From Parus major (taxonomy: Eukaryota > Chordata > Aves > Passeriformes > Paridae): DNA of 64,000 bases. The notes beneath the pieces were generated by a model. The model saw only the letters and a list, made by a program, of their open reading frames with translations, did no database searches and had not been told where the DNA came from. Both the position numbers and the translations under genes were made by a program. Shown here piece by piece: positions 24,736-36,600 of the stretch (position 1 is its first letter; each line of letters starts with the position of its first letter). Location: positions 4,017,088 through 4,081,087 of the forward strand of contig NC_031768.1 in the NCBI RefSeq assembly GCF_001522545.3, in the 5' to 3' direction.

Positions 24736-26234
24736 TCATATATTAAATAAAAATTACTATTTCTACATGCAGAAAAGACAGACAACAATATCATTGCCTC
24801 AAAATCAATGTGCAGCTCAAATTTTCCCCTAATAATTGAGAACTTCCATTTGATTTTCCAAAGTATTTTAGGAGAGCTGTACACAAAGTATTACATGGAA
24901 CTGTTGTTGGTAATACTGAGTTGATGTTCATATAATAGAGGGAGTGAATATATTAAGAATACAGTCCTGGTGGTCACCAAAAAGGAACATTTTACTTTTT
25001 TTTTTTTTTTTTTTAAGGATTTGGCACAATTACATATTTCTCTTCAGATAAACTTCTCTTTCCATCCCTGCCATCACATCCTCACCTCCAGGCAGGGCTG
25101 GAGCACACCAGGATCAAAGCTGAGAGCTGAGAGCCATTCTGTCCCCAACAATCTGCAGAACAACAGCAAAATAACTGCAGGCTGCCTTGGAAAGAAGAAT
25201 GGCAATCTTCCCCTCTTCCACAATGTTCCTTCCCACACCATTTCTCTAAATTTCCTCACAACACAATAAGATGCTCACAGAAAATGCCAGGATTAATTTG
25301 TGGGGGGATGGAAAACGTTATTCTCAGATGTGCAGAACGGTGGTGGCATTCAGAACAGTTAAGTACAGCCCTGTTATTAGTGAGGAAAAAAAGCTAAGTT
25401 GTGTCTTGCAGCTGCAACTGTTAGAGGATTGATTGTGCAATTAATTACTTCCCAGAAAATTCAAGTTGGTATTTGTGACAGGAATATTTATTGGTAATCA
25501 CTCAGGAAAAAAAGGAGTCATCCACAACTGTCCAACACAGAGAATGCCTGGATATTTGAACTTGACACTCTATTTTGTGCTGTGGCACAAGGGAAAGCTG
25601 AACAGCTTAAACCCAAAAATACATACTCCAGCAAAGAGACAAAGGAAAACTGTTCTTTTTTTGTTTTTTTCCACATTAATATTGACATACCAATAACTGC
25701 TGAAGTACTTGGCTATTTTTATCTCTGCATTTTCTCCCTTGCTGCTTAGGTTCTTTTATTTCTCTGTGTGCTTGTCTCAGGTGAGTAAGATTACACAGGT
25801 ACACAATTATTTAAAGGATCTGGGACATCATATTTCATAGGTTCACAGGTAGGAATAGGAACTAGAGCTGCCACTCCATGGCACAACTTTTGCTGCTTCA
25901 GTCTAGAGTGATCAGACCATGGCTTCAGAGGGGTTACAGCAGCAGTGAGATCCACAGGTCATTAAAACAACTGTTAAAGCCCCCATGCTTTGTGTGGGCA
26001 GTAAAAAAGATATTCAAAAGTGCATTGTTACTTTGTGATCTTCTGTAGCCACGAGTGAAAAATCTTGCAGGAAAATTTATAATAATAAGTGGAATGTGTG
26101 GTCTATCCAATGACCCATATCAGGTTCAAGATTTGATAGGGAGAGCTCCAAAACCAAAAGCAGCAGCATTTGCAGCTTCAGCTGGTGAAGCAGAGCCTCA
26201 GACCGAGGTCTTTGACAGCTCCATATTTCCTCTG
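24736..26234. other. Non-coding stretch
   Basis: No exon or transposon is recognisable. A T-rich tract lies at about 24,995-25,014. The recursive-splice-like motif at 25,751-25,789 is listed on its own. Confidence 0.5.
25751..25789 (+). promoter_or_regulatory. Recursive-splice-like site (3'ss directly followed by 5'ss)
   Basis: A long pyrimidine-rich run ends in TCTCAG and is followed directly by GTGAGTAAG, a near-perfect donor. The junction is between 25,780 and 25,781. As with the site at 2.85 kb, this is the form of a recursive or zero-length-exon splice site, on the same strand and 23 kb downstream. Two such sites on one strand would fit a long plus-strand intron. Use in splicing is not shown by sequence alone. 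Confidence 0.35.
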
Positions 26235-26470
26235 ACAGGACAACACACAGAATACAGAACCACAAGACTGCAGAACCAGAGGATTGCAGAATCAGGGAAT
26301 TACAGAAGCAATCACAGAATGATTGGGGTTGTACACAACCTCTGAACATCACCCAGTCCAACTCCCCTGCTAAACCAGGTTTACCTGGAGCTGACTGCAC
26401 AGCCAGGAGACTCCACAATCTCTCTGGCGAACCTGTAGCACTGCTCTGGCACCCTCCAGGTGAAGTTTTC
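26235..26470 (-). repeat. CR1 LINE 3' end with unusually long octamer tail
   Basis: From about 26,305 the sequence matches the reverse-complement CR1 end (ATCACAGAATGATTGGGGTTG, then a CCCAGTCCAACTCCCCTGC segment). Before it, 26,235-26,304 holds a chain of degenerate ACAGAATC-like units. CR1 elements end in a few 8-bp repeats, and here they seem expanded and decayed over about 70 bases. The plus-strand open frame at 26,055-26,345 runs through this and is not a gene. Confidence 0.75.
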
Positions 26471-27250
26471 CCACTCACTCACATCAATCAGACAGACAAA
26501 AAGCTTTCTCTGAGATAAACTTCCATTCAAACCCCAGAATATTCCTCATACCCATGACAGTTCCTACTCAGACTCACCCTTAGCTGCAAAATCAGTCCCA
26601 TCTCTCTGTCAGAGACATTGCAGAGACACCCACACCGATACTGGAGTGAGCTGCCCCTTCCCCAGCAGATCAGAGGTGGAAGGCAGGATTTAGGTGTGAG
26701 ATTAATCCTGATCCTGCCTATCAAAGCAGCTATTGACAAACATGGTGCTTTTTATCTTCCCCCTCCTGAGACTGCCGGGCAGCTGAGGAGCCTGTGAAGG
26801 GAAGACAAGATGTGTTTGCCCTGGAAGACTTCTGTTCCTCCAAGGACTCCAAACAAGCCCAGTATTTGAAAGAGAGGATGAGGACCATCATGTGAAAGTT
26901 AACTAAAAGCTCCAGCTGAATGTGGGGCTGGGCTCACACACAGGACACACAGGAGGGGCTGTAGCACTGATCTGTGAATTTTTAACCCCATTTCCAAGAG
27001 TGACAGTGGTGTTCTGACACCACATCATCACTGCCTGCACCTGGGGCTTCCATCCTTTCAGATGGCCCAATGGGAGTCCAAAACCACATCTGAGTCTCCT
27101 ATGGAAACTGTGAGAGCCACACAAATGTTCCACTTAATGAAGAGATATTCTTAATATATTCAATATATTCGTTATTATATAATACATAATGTATTATTTT
27201 ATATAATATATATCTATAATATTATATATATTATCTTGATATATTAATTA

Positions 27251-27650
27251 TATTGTATTATATTATATTGTATTGTATTATATTGTATTGTATTGTATTA
27301 TATTATATTGTGTTATATTGTATTGTGTTATACTGTATTGTATTATATTGTGTTATACTGTATTGTATTATATTATATTGTATTATATTGTATTGTATTA
27401 TATTGTGTTATATTGTATTGTGTTATATTGTATTGTGTTATATTGTATTGTGTTATATTGTATTGTACTATATTATATTATATTATATTATATTATATTA
27501 TATTATATTATATTATATTATATTATATTANNNNNNNNNNNNNNNNNNNNNNTATTATATTATATTATATTATATTATATTATATTATATTATATTATAT
27601 TATATTATATTATATTATATTATATTATATTATATTATATTATATTATTT
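27251..27650. repeat. Pentanucleotide microsatellite (TATTA/TATTG)n
   Basis: About 400 bases of 5-bp units follow a short AT-rich lead from 27,150. The left part mixes TATTG and TATTA (plus a few CTATT variants) and the right part is nearly pure TATTA. Three frames are open across it, encoding runs of Tyr, Ile, Leu, Cys and Val. These are repeat artefacts, not a protein. The array is interrupted by an assembly gap, so its true length is unknown. Confidence 0.95.
27531..27552. other. Assembly gap (22 N)
   Basis: Twenty-two undetermined bases sit inside the pentanucleotide array, with pure TATTA units on both sides. The gap size is probably nominal. Confidence 0.98.
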
Positions 27651-30600
27651 AACAAAGAAATAATTACTATAAATGGTTTTACCAGTGCTGCAGTCCTCCC
27701 AGTGAGGCTGAGTGAGGTTGGGTATTTTCTTTTTGGGCAGCCCTGAGTGTGAGTGGCAGATGGGAAGGACTTCATGGAAAGCTTCAGTGAAACTGCACAA
27801 GCAGCTCATGGTCAGCATTTCATGGTCCAGTCTTCCAGCTTGGAAAGATTGTGCTTGATTGTAAATTGGCATCACTTTACTGACTGTGTGTATTTCAAAA
27901 AACACAATCTGGAACAGCACACAGACAAAAATCATGTTATTGCAGCAGAAGAAACAGCAGAAAAATCACAAGCCAAAAAAATCTTACCCCAGTCCCCAGT
28001 TCAGGTTTGGGGTTAAAACTGTGAGTGCCTCCCAGTTCTTAAAATAGTAATTTAGCTGTGTGTTCTAAAGAAAAGATTTCCAATTTTATCTTGCTTAACA
28101 AATAAAATCTCAAGAAAGAGTAACTGTACTGAAGCACATTGTAAAATAGAAACTTCCAAAAGTTTTATTATCGTTTTTTATGGGAAGGTTCATTGATCTA
28201 GAAACCTGTTAATTTTGTTTCTGCCTCCTTCTAAAGTTGCCTCCTTTTATAGTCTCACTTTTTCTTTATTTTTAACAATAGACTTGCATGAACTAAAATG
28301 CTGGTTCTTTAATTACTCCATCTGAAAGCAAGCAGAGAATTTTTCACTACAAATCTAAGGGAAAAAAAACCAACCTATGAAACACGAAGGGATTTGCAAG
28401 CCAAAACTCAGAGACAATTTGAAAATCAGCTCACAGTTACATGATAATTTACACTTCCATTTTGATATCATCTGAAAATCTCCATTTTCTAGGCAGAGGA
28501 TTAAGAATAACTGAAGTTCATCTTATTTTGACTCCCACTGGAGTTCAAGAGTCTGTTTGTATTAGGATTCTGTAATGTGAAGAAGGAAAAAATACACAAA
28601 CTTCAGCAAAACCAATATTGCTGAGTGCAAAGCTGTTCAGTAGCTGCTTTGCATTTTATCTGTACTTTGTTTTTTTAACTTTATAGGAAAATACTGAAAA
28701 ACATTTTCATCTAAAGGACATGATTTCACTGAAAGCATGTAAAAGAAAGTACTAGCCCCCAAGGTCAGGAAAAATGTGCATTTTTACAAAAAATAAAAAG
28801 AAGAGCTGTGTTTTCCTGTGAGGGAAAAGTCCAACAAATCTTCAAGGAAAAAAAATCAAGAAAAGCCATTTTACTTTTATTCTGAATACACCAAGAATAT
28901 TTAGCAATAGGGATGGAAATAGTGATTTTATCAGTGACAGGAAGGCTGCACAGTCTCTCTCCTCTGTTGCCTGATGCACAAATCCATTCTTGGTGCCTTG
29001 AATACCAACACTCACACAAATACACATGTTCATATAATTATAAATACCAAGGAGAAAAGAAAAAAAGACCAGCCTGAAGTGCATTCCATGACAGCAATTA
29101 AACATGACAAAAGAGAAGCAGGGTATAAAAAAAGCTGAGAGCAAGTATTAGATTAATAAATTCTCTTATCAGAGCTTTTATGAGGGGTTTTTCTACAATT
29201 AAAAACAAGCAAATGTTGAAGCATATTTTGAAATTCAGCAGCAACAGAACTCCAAAATTGTCACAGGGTCAAACACCCTGCACTTTTCACCATGGCAAGA
29301 TGCATTTCCACCAGAATTCCCCAGGCAGCAAAGTGATTTTTCTGTAAAATTCTGTAAATCCAGAGGACTCCATGAGGAAGTGACTAAATGGAGTCACTCT
29401 GACATAAACCTCCAGTAATTCAGAGGAAGCTCAGACCCAAGAGATGAAAGGTTATGTGTGAAAAACTCTGAGTAATAGGCTGAGTATTCACATGGCAATG
29501 AAAACCTCCCCCCAGAAATACATAAAGTGTAAGGAATTTGTATGAAAGCTCACCAAGCTACCGCTGAGATATTTATTTTTGTCTGGTTTTGTTGATAAAC
29601 CTGTTTTTAGCATCCAAATAATTAACTTCTATTCAGGTGTGGCTTCTGAAATAAAAGTGTTTTTATGATTTTCTCAGTACTTAGTGAAGTCCAGAGATTA
29701 CAGGATTTACTAAACAACACTCAAATAATCAAAACAAGGTAATTAAATGATGGAAAAGGTAAAAGAAAAGAGTAAAAATAGTGTGTTTTTATCAGTAACT
29801 TCACAATTCTACAAATATTAAGAATTTTTGATAGAATTACAATTTTTTATGTCTGATACTGGGGTTTTGGGGGTTTTTTTGGGTTTTTTTCCCTCAAAAA
29901 TAAGCATCTTTTTATCTGGCTGATTCACAATGTGAAAAACACCAACAATGTATAAACCTATTAGCAAACCAGTAGAGAAATACATCTCATCTCTGTCTTG
30001 AGACACTGTGACTCTGTTTAAGGACAATTTGTTTTTATCCTGGGACTGTGAATGCTGTACTTGTTATTTAAAAAAAATTATTAATTTGTTTTATTAATTC
30101 CCTTAAATCAAAATTCACAATGGTAGCAAACCCTGAGCTTTTTCTTCATTGTGGGGAAGGACCATCCTTAAGGATTTAAACTCTCAGCAATTTTTCTGTA
30201 GGTTCTAAAAATTAATCTTATATGGGAACTAAAACATACATTGCAAGCAGGTCGGTTTGCTTTAAATATTTATTATGGGATTTCATCATCTTTTTTTTTT
30301 ATGACAAAAAATATCATTAAAAAACACATAAAAACATAAACCAAAGCCTTGTTCTGGCCAAGAAAATCAATATATGACAAGTACCACTTTTCCTGGGTTC
30401 CTTTTGAGGCCATGGAAACAGAAATCTGGTTTAACCCCTGGCTGATAATAGTGGATTAAACCTTTCTCTAGGTGAGGATACAGGGGAAAATCAATTTTCA
30501 TTCAAAGGCAGCAAAGTTTGGCCAAAGCTGGGAGTGACTGAAAATCACACCCTGCAGTCTGCACTGAGTCTCTCTTTCTGTTAGAGCACATGCATTTCGT

Positions 30601-33600
30601 GTTAAGGTTGGAAAAATCAGTATATTTTACATTTTTCTACCTTTGTCTAATAGAAGAGGGGTTGATCTTTCTCCTTAGAGGTGACAGCATCACTGCCTTC
30701 AAACTCAGCTGTTCAAGCAGCTGAGGAAACACTGAAAATCAGCAAGAATTCTTGGGTTCAGGGCAGAGGAAACCTTGAAAATAGAATTTTTAAGTCAGCA
30801 ACATTTTATTTGATTTTTTTTAATTTTCATTTAAATATCAACATTTTTCAAATGTCTCTTGGAAATACATATTTTTAGGAAAATGTTCATTCCAAAAGCT
30901 GCGATTAAATCACACCAATTAAAACAAAAATAAAAACAAAACCCCAAACAACACTAAAAAACCCCAATTAAACAAAACACAAAACATACACAAATTCAGA
31001 CCAATCCTAATTTCTTCCAGCATCAGTTTTTAGCAATAAAAAAGAGGCAAGAAGAAAGAATTCTATTTCAGACCCCAGAGCTGAGAGGAAAAGTGGCATT
31101 AAATGTTGTCACCACTCCTGGATAACTGTTTGGTAGCCACAAAAATATCAAAGTTTATTGGCTGGACACAGTTTTTTGCATTTTCCTCATCACTCTTGCC
31201 CAGTCTTATGGGTGATCATATCCTCCAATCCCATAGAAGGACTGAGAAAATATTTATTCTTATTTTTTTTCTCCTCCTTCCTTCTCTGGGATTTGGTTGC
31301 TCTTGGTTCCATGGCATTCCAAAGTTGGTTGATTTCCACATGGTACTTTCATTATCAAAATTCAAAGATTGTTCACCTAGCCCAAAATATTCCTTCTTTA
31401 ATTTTTTTATCATTTTCCCCAGGAAACTGATGTCACTGGGTCCAGCAGAACAAATTTCAAGCTGTTCCATGAGCAGAGTTTTTATCATTAATATCCTGCG
31501 TGCAACAATACCCAAGGAGTCAGAGACCTTGGCTCTGCCTTCACTGGGGCTATTAACGATGCCAGAACATTTTCACTCAGGTGAACATCATTTCTTCTAA
31601 AGATTTCACACATTTGACCAGGTGCAGATTTAAAATCTGCCTCCTAAAGGCCTCAAAAGACAAAAGAATTCACTAATACAGTAAATTAATGTGCCCCCCT
31701 AAGCATGGTGGGATTCAGAGCATCTTCCCCAGTAGTTTTCCCCCTGTGGATTGGGTGAGAAACTTCCAGATGCTCCAAAGATTTTCCTCAGAAATTCCTG
31801 TGCTCTGTCCCCTGGTGATGGAACAGCTCCCAAAAAAGTCTTTGGTTTGAGTTTCACTCCCACACCACCTTTGTTTGTCATAAGCAGTTTTCAGGGAAGT
31901 CTGAAACTCGGGTAGAATAAATTGGATTTTGCCCTCTTCTCATCATGGGCTAGATGAAAGGGAATTTGAATAATTTTATTAAGAGAATTAATGCTTTTGA
32001 CACCAAGAATGTTGTAACATTGGCATTTTTTTCTCCCCATTCCAAAAAAAAACAGAAAAAGAAAAAAAAATATAGAGGTTTCAATAACAAAGGCGTTATT
32101 TGCAGATCAAGTTTAGAAAATGTTTTGGGTGAGGTTGATCCACATGTAATAAAAATAAGACACTAGAATGAGAAGCAATATTAAAAATGAAAGTTTATTC
32201 TATCCTGACTCCTGGAAAAATCAATAAGATGTGCTTTGCTCATGGTGCTAACAAAGGAACCTGCTGAGTTTTTACTCCAGAAATGTGATTTATTGTAATG
32301 GTACCTGAAAAAGTTTTGGCTTTTGATGAACAAGAAAACAACCCATTAGAACACCTTTCACCATCAGTAAAGAAGAGCTTGCTTTAAGGTTATTTTGATT
32401 TTTGAGAATCTTGAGCTTTTACTGAAAGACACCTGACATCCAAACCCCACTGAATAATGTGCCTGTTCCACAGCAAAATATTCAGAGTGATTTAGAGACT
32501 GCTGTGGCACAGACCTTCCCATCAGTCCCATGGAACCCCTCTCTGCCCTTGCCACGTCTTCTTGATGACTCTTCTTGATTAAGAAACAACTCTTAAGTCA
32601 TATCACTTGGAACTCCATTTTATCAAAGAATTCCAGGAAAGCTCCCCACTAAATAATTCATTCCAAAAATTTGTGACCAGGTTTTTGTCCTGCTCTAGCC
32701 TCAGATTTTGTCTTTGCTGGTGTAATGGCTCAGAACATCTCCTTTTGCAATGGATCAGGTTTCTTCTGGTCTCTTTCTCCCACAAGATTTAAAGAGGAAA
32801 TACAGCCCTGCATTTGAAGCAGTCATACAGGCACAGCTACAAAATCCATTCACCATATTCAGAAGGTCAGGACGACATTGAATAATACAAAGGAGGTGCA
32901 AAACAACAAAATCACTAAAATTAATATATAAGAACTATTTCTCTTCAGGAGGAAAAAAAAGAGTTGCTAAACATTTCTTCTGCATTATAGCCATAAATAC
33001 ATAAAAATGTGGACTTCTAGGGCTCTTCAAGTCCACCTCAGTTTATTTTCTCCAGAGCTGACAGCTTCCCAAGCGAGTGTTAGAGGCAGTGACGCACCAG
33101 GTGCCATTTTTGGGGTCTGTAGCTTTACCTTCCTGATGCAACATTCCCACCACCACCTCCTTCCTGCACAGAAGTGAGGCTTGTCTTCTACTTGGATCGT
33201 TCTCACACAACTAATTCTTCCTCTTGGTTCACAAATTAAATGAACCAACAGTCCAACAGACAAAGGAGAAATTGTGCTTGCAGTGGGACACAGGTGATCT
33301 CTTAGGGGGCTTGCATCTACCTTGTAGGTCTAAATCTCGCTGTTTCCATGCTCATTTTGGAAAATGTTATGTATCTGTAGAGTCAGAAGGAGCCTGGACA
33401 TTTAGAGGTGGCAGAGAATTAATGTGTGGAAATAGCAGAATGATGTGTTGTGCCAGAGTGTGGAAGGAAAGTTACAAAAATGGGGATTTTCTTTTGGGTT
33501 CGGGGGTCAGAGAGGTTTCCATTTTGGTCTAACCACACAAAGGAACAAAGTGAGAACATGAAGTAAGGCAGGGGAAGAGACTGAAAAACTGCCATGGCAC

Positions 33601-36600
33601 CAAATAAATATATTGTGGAGGATTTTCTAGCTGGGCATTGTGGCAGCCCCAACTGTAATTGGAAAATGCAAATAACTTTGCATTGCCAGAGAGGCAGCAG
33701 CAGAGAGAAACTCTGCAAGTGATGGCTTGGCCAGGCACTGAAGAGAACCCTTGCCTGAATAATGATGAATCAGCTGACCATGATTTTCATTTTCCAAATT
33801 GTAATTGTAGTCCTTTAAGTAAATTCTCTGCTTTGAGAGATAAAAAGTTTGACCCATTTCAAAGCCAGAAAGCTCAGAACTTAAAAATCAGCGGTGCCAA
33901 AAAGTATTGCTGAAAAGGTTTCATAAAGCTTCACAGAGCTTCCTCAAGTCAGGTAATACCAAAATTTTGTCCTGTTCACAAAAGGGGTTCAGGATACCTT
34001 GATTTCTTTGATCTGCAGAGTTATAAACTCAGTTCCTCCTTCAATTTCCTGTAAGAGCCCATTAGAAATAATGCCCTTTCATCCAGGGCAGAGGCTGCTC
34101 TTCATGAATCTTCTTTCTTGGCAGATTTAGTATATTTTGATGCAATCAATTATCACAGCATAAAAGAAGAAGTATTAGAGGAAAATGCTTATTTAGTTGC
34201 ATTGATGAAAATATAAAATATAAAACATAATATATAGAATAAATATGTTATAAATATTTTATAACACTCAATAATTGGATATATTGCTAAGGAATATCAC
34301 CAGCTGTATCAAGATGACAGATGTTGTTTGAGGCTTCACCAAGCCCAAGATGTTTCCTGTCTTGACTCAGGTCAATCTGCATAATTCTTGGATTAAATTC
34401 CAATTTATTTTGAGACTTATCTTCCTGTTTCCTCTTCACTGTAACCAAAATGAATTTCATAAGGATTTGTAGATAATGACCTGTATCTCTGTGTTGATCA
34501 TCTCAGTCTTGGGTCTGATAAGGCACACAAGTGTTATTGATGATATTCTGTGCTGTTATTTTATGGCCTTTTGCATTTCACTGTTATATGTGACAGCATG
34601 ATTATACATAATTGATAGATAGTTTTATATCACTCACCAAGAGCTTGATAGGTGGCACAAAACCCAAATTAATTTTGGTTTTTTGGGGGTGTATTTTTAA
34701 TCCCTCTAAACCAGGTACTATTTTAAGAGACTTTCTATGTTTTTTTCTCAACGCCTGTTGTTCATTAAATATATACTTTAATTGATTTATTGTGGAAATA
34801 ATTTTTCAACAAAGCAAATATCAAGGATGGCAAAGCAGATTTAATTGCCCATTTCCTGTCTTCTGCTGTAGCATGAAGGAGCAAGGCACAAGATATCCAC
34901 CTCTTATATCCCTGTGTGCAGAAATACAATCACTTCAGACTTTGCTGTGGGAAAAATGTTGACACATTTTTTTCACTAAATTTATTTAGAGCTGGCATTA
35001 AACTTGGGACATTTAAATAAAAGGTTTCATGCCTTCAGTGGGGATCCAAATCATGGCACGCTGCTGAGCAATTCTTAATCCAAAAATATGTTTAAAGGAG
35101 GGGATCAAAGCACTGGAGATAAACCAAAGACCTCCCTGTGTGACCACAGGTTTGCTATGTGAATATTTATCACTGTTTTGAGATCAGGTAATTTGGAACA
35201 GGTATTCTTTGCTGAACTAAACCAAAATTTTCAGCCTGCTTTCATCCCACTTCCAACCTCAGGCACCTGCTTGAGGTGTCAGGAGAATATTTGCCTGAGG
35301 CTTCTGCTAAACCCAATGAAAGGACAGAGAATAAATTGCCAGCTGGAAATACCTGTGTGGCTTTGACAATCCTTGACAATCAAGGGTATCTAAACTCTTA
35401 ATGCCACATCTTCTACATATTTAAGTGTCTGGTTTTGTTGGGAAGGAATCCAGGCTCTCAGTCGTAAGAAAGAGTGGAAAGAAGGAAATGTCAGTGTCTG
35501 ATTCATCCAACATCTCCCCACTGTGCAGATCAATCCTTAATTATGCTATCTGCTTGAGAACAATTTCTAGTCTGTGCCTCAGGGCAAGTTTCCTAAAAAT
35601 AAAAATGTATTTCTTTGAGAGGAATGATGAAAGAAAGCAGCCATGATCCTATGGAAGTCATAGACGGTGAGCAGTTTTGATCAATACAATTTGAAAACAC
35701 AAGCATGGCTGGGAATGTCTCTGCTATTTCCACAGCATTCAAGTATTTTTAACCAAAAGCATGGATTCCACATATTTTAGTACATTTTTCCAATTTCCTT
35801 ACATTCTCTTTATAAGACTTACAAAAACTTATTTCACAGGTTGTTCTGCAGTCTTCCACTTTATAGGAAAGTGCAAGTTCTTCTAAGCTCAGAAGCAATG
35901 TTTGGCAGCATGTGAATGTGCATAGTCTATTGAAAAGTGGATTCATTTTTGTTAGTCAGCAATTTTTTCAGATTTTGGAGAAACCTGAGGCTCCTCTAAC
36001 ATATCTCAAGCTTCAGGAACTGACTCTGTGCCTGAGCCTAACTCTGTCCTTCATGGCATGAGCAAGAGACTGAGAAAGCTTTATTACCCACACCAGGGAA
36101 AATGGGCTGTGTCCTGATCTTCCCTGCACTGAGGAACTCCACTCAAACCAACACAGGAAAAGGGGATCTGAGCCAGGAAAATCATATTTACTCACAGCCT
36201 GGAAAGAAAGTCAGCCTAATGCAGCAGCTCATCATGGAGAGAGAGGAGAAAGAATTATCTCCCATGACACAACCAAATGTGAGAATTAGGGCTGCAGAAA
36301 CAGTTGTAGTTTGTAAAGCAATGAGTATCAAGGGACTGTGCTTGGGATTTTTCCTACTGGATGCTTTCTGCCTGAAGCTTTTAAATTTGAGATGTATCTG
36401 TGATTCTGCTGGGGAGTAAGACATTGCCCACTTGCTGGCTGTCAAAATGTAGTAACGTATTTTATAGTGATAAATTATTTGCCACCCAGCCAAAATCATA
36501 TACCAATAAAACATTATTACGATTTTCTAGGCTGCATCATTTACACTTTTTCTCTTTCACTTAGTATTACTTTGCATTAAAACATATTTTTGTCAGAGAC

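Noticed and set aside
27253..27746. Open frames of 119-157 codons of Tyr, Ile, Leu and Cys
   Set aside because: They are direct translations of the pentanucleotide array and cross an assembly gap, so they are not proteins.
29860..29890. GGGGTTTTGGGGG run as an interstitial telomere or G-quadruplex
   Set aside because: It is not the vertebrate TTAGGG repeat and has only three G runs, so a standard four-run quadruplex cannot form from it alone.
31103..31600. 165-codon plus-strand open frame
   Set aside because: Rich in Phe, Leu, Ser and Ile from T-rich DNA, with no known domain and no splice sites at its ends.
33131..33165. Short minus-strand exon before the donor GGAAG|GTAAAG
   Set aside because: Weak acceptor and a very short segment with no recognisable coding content.
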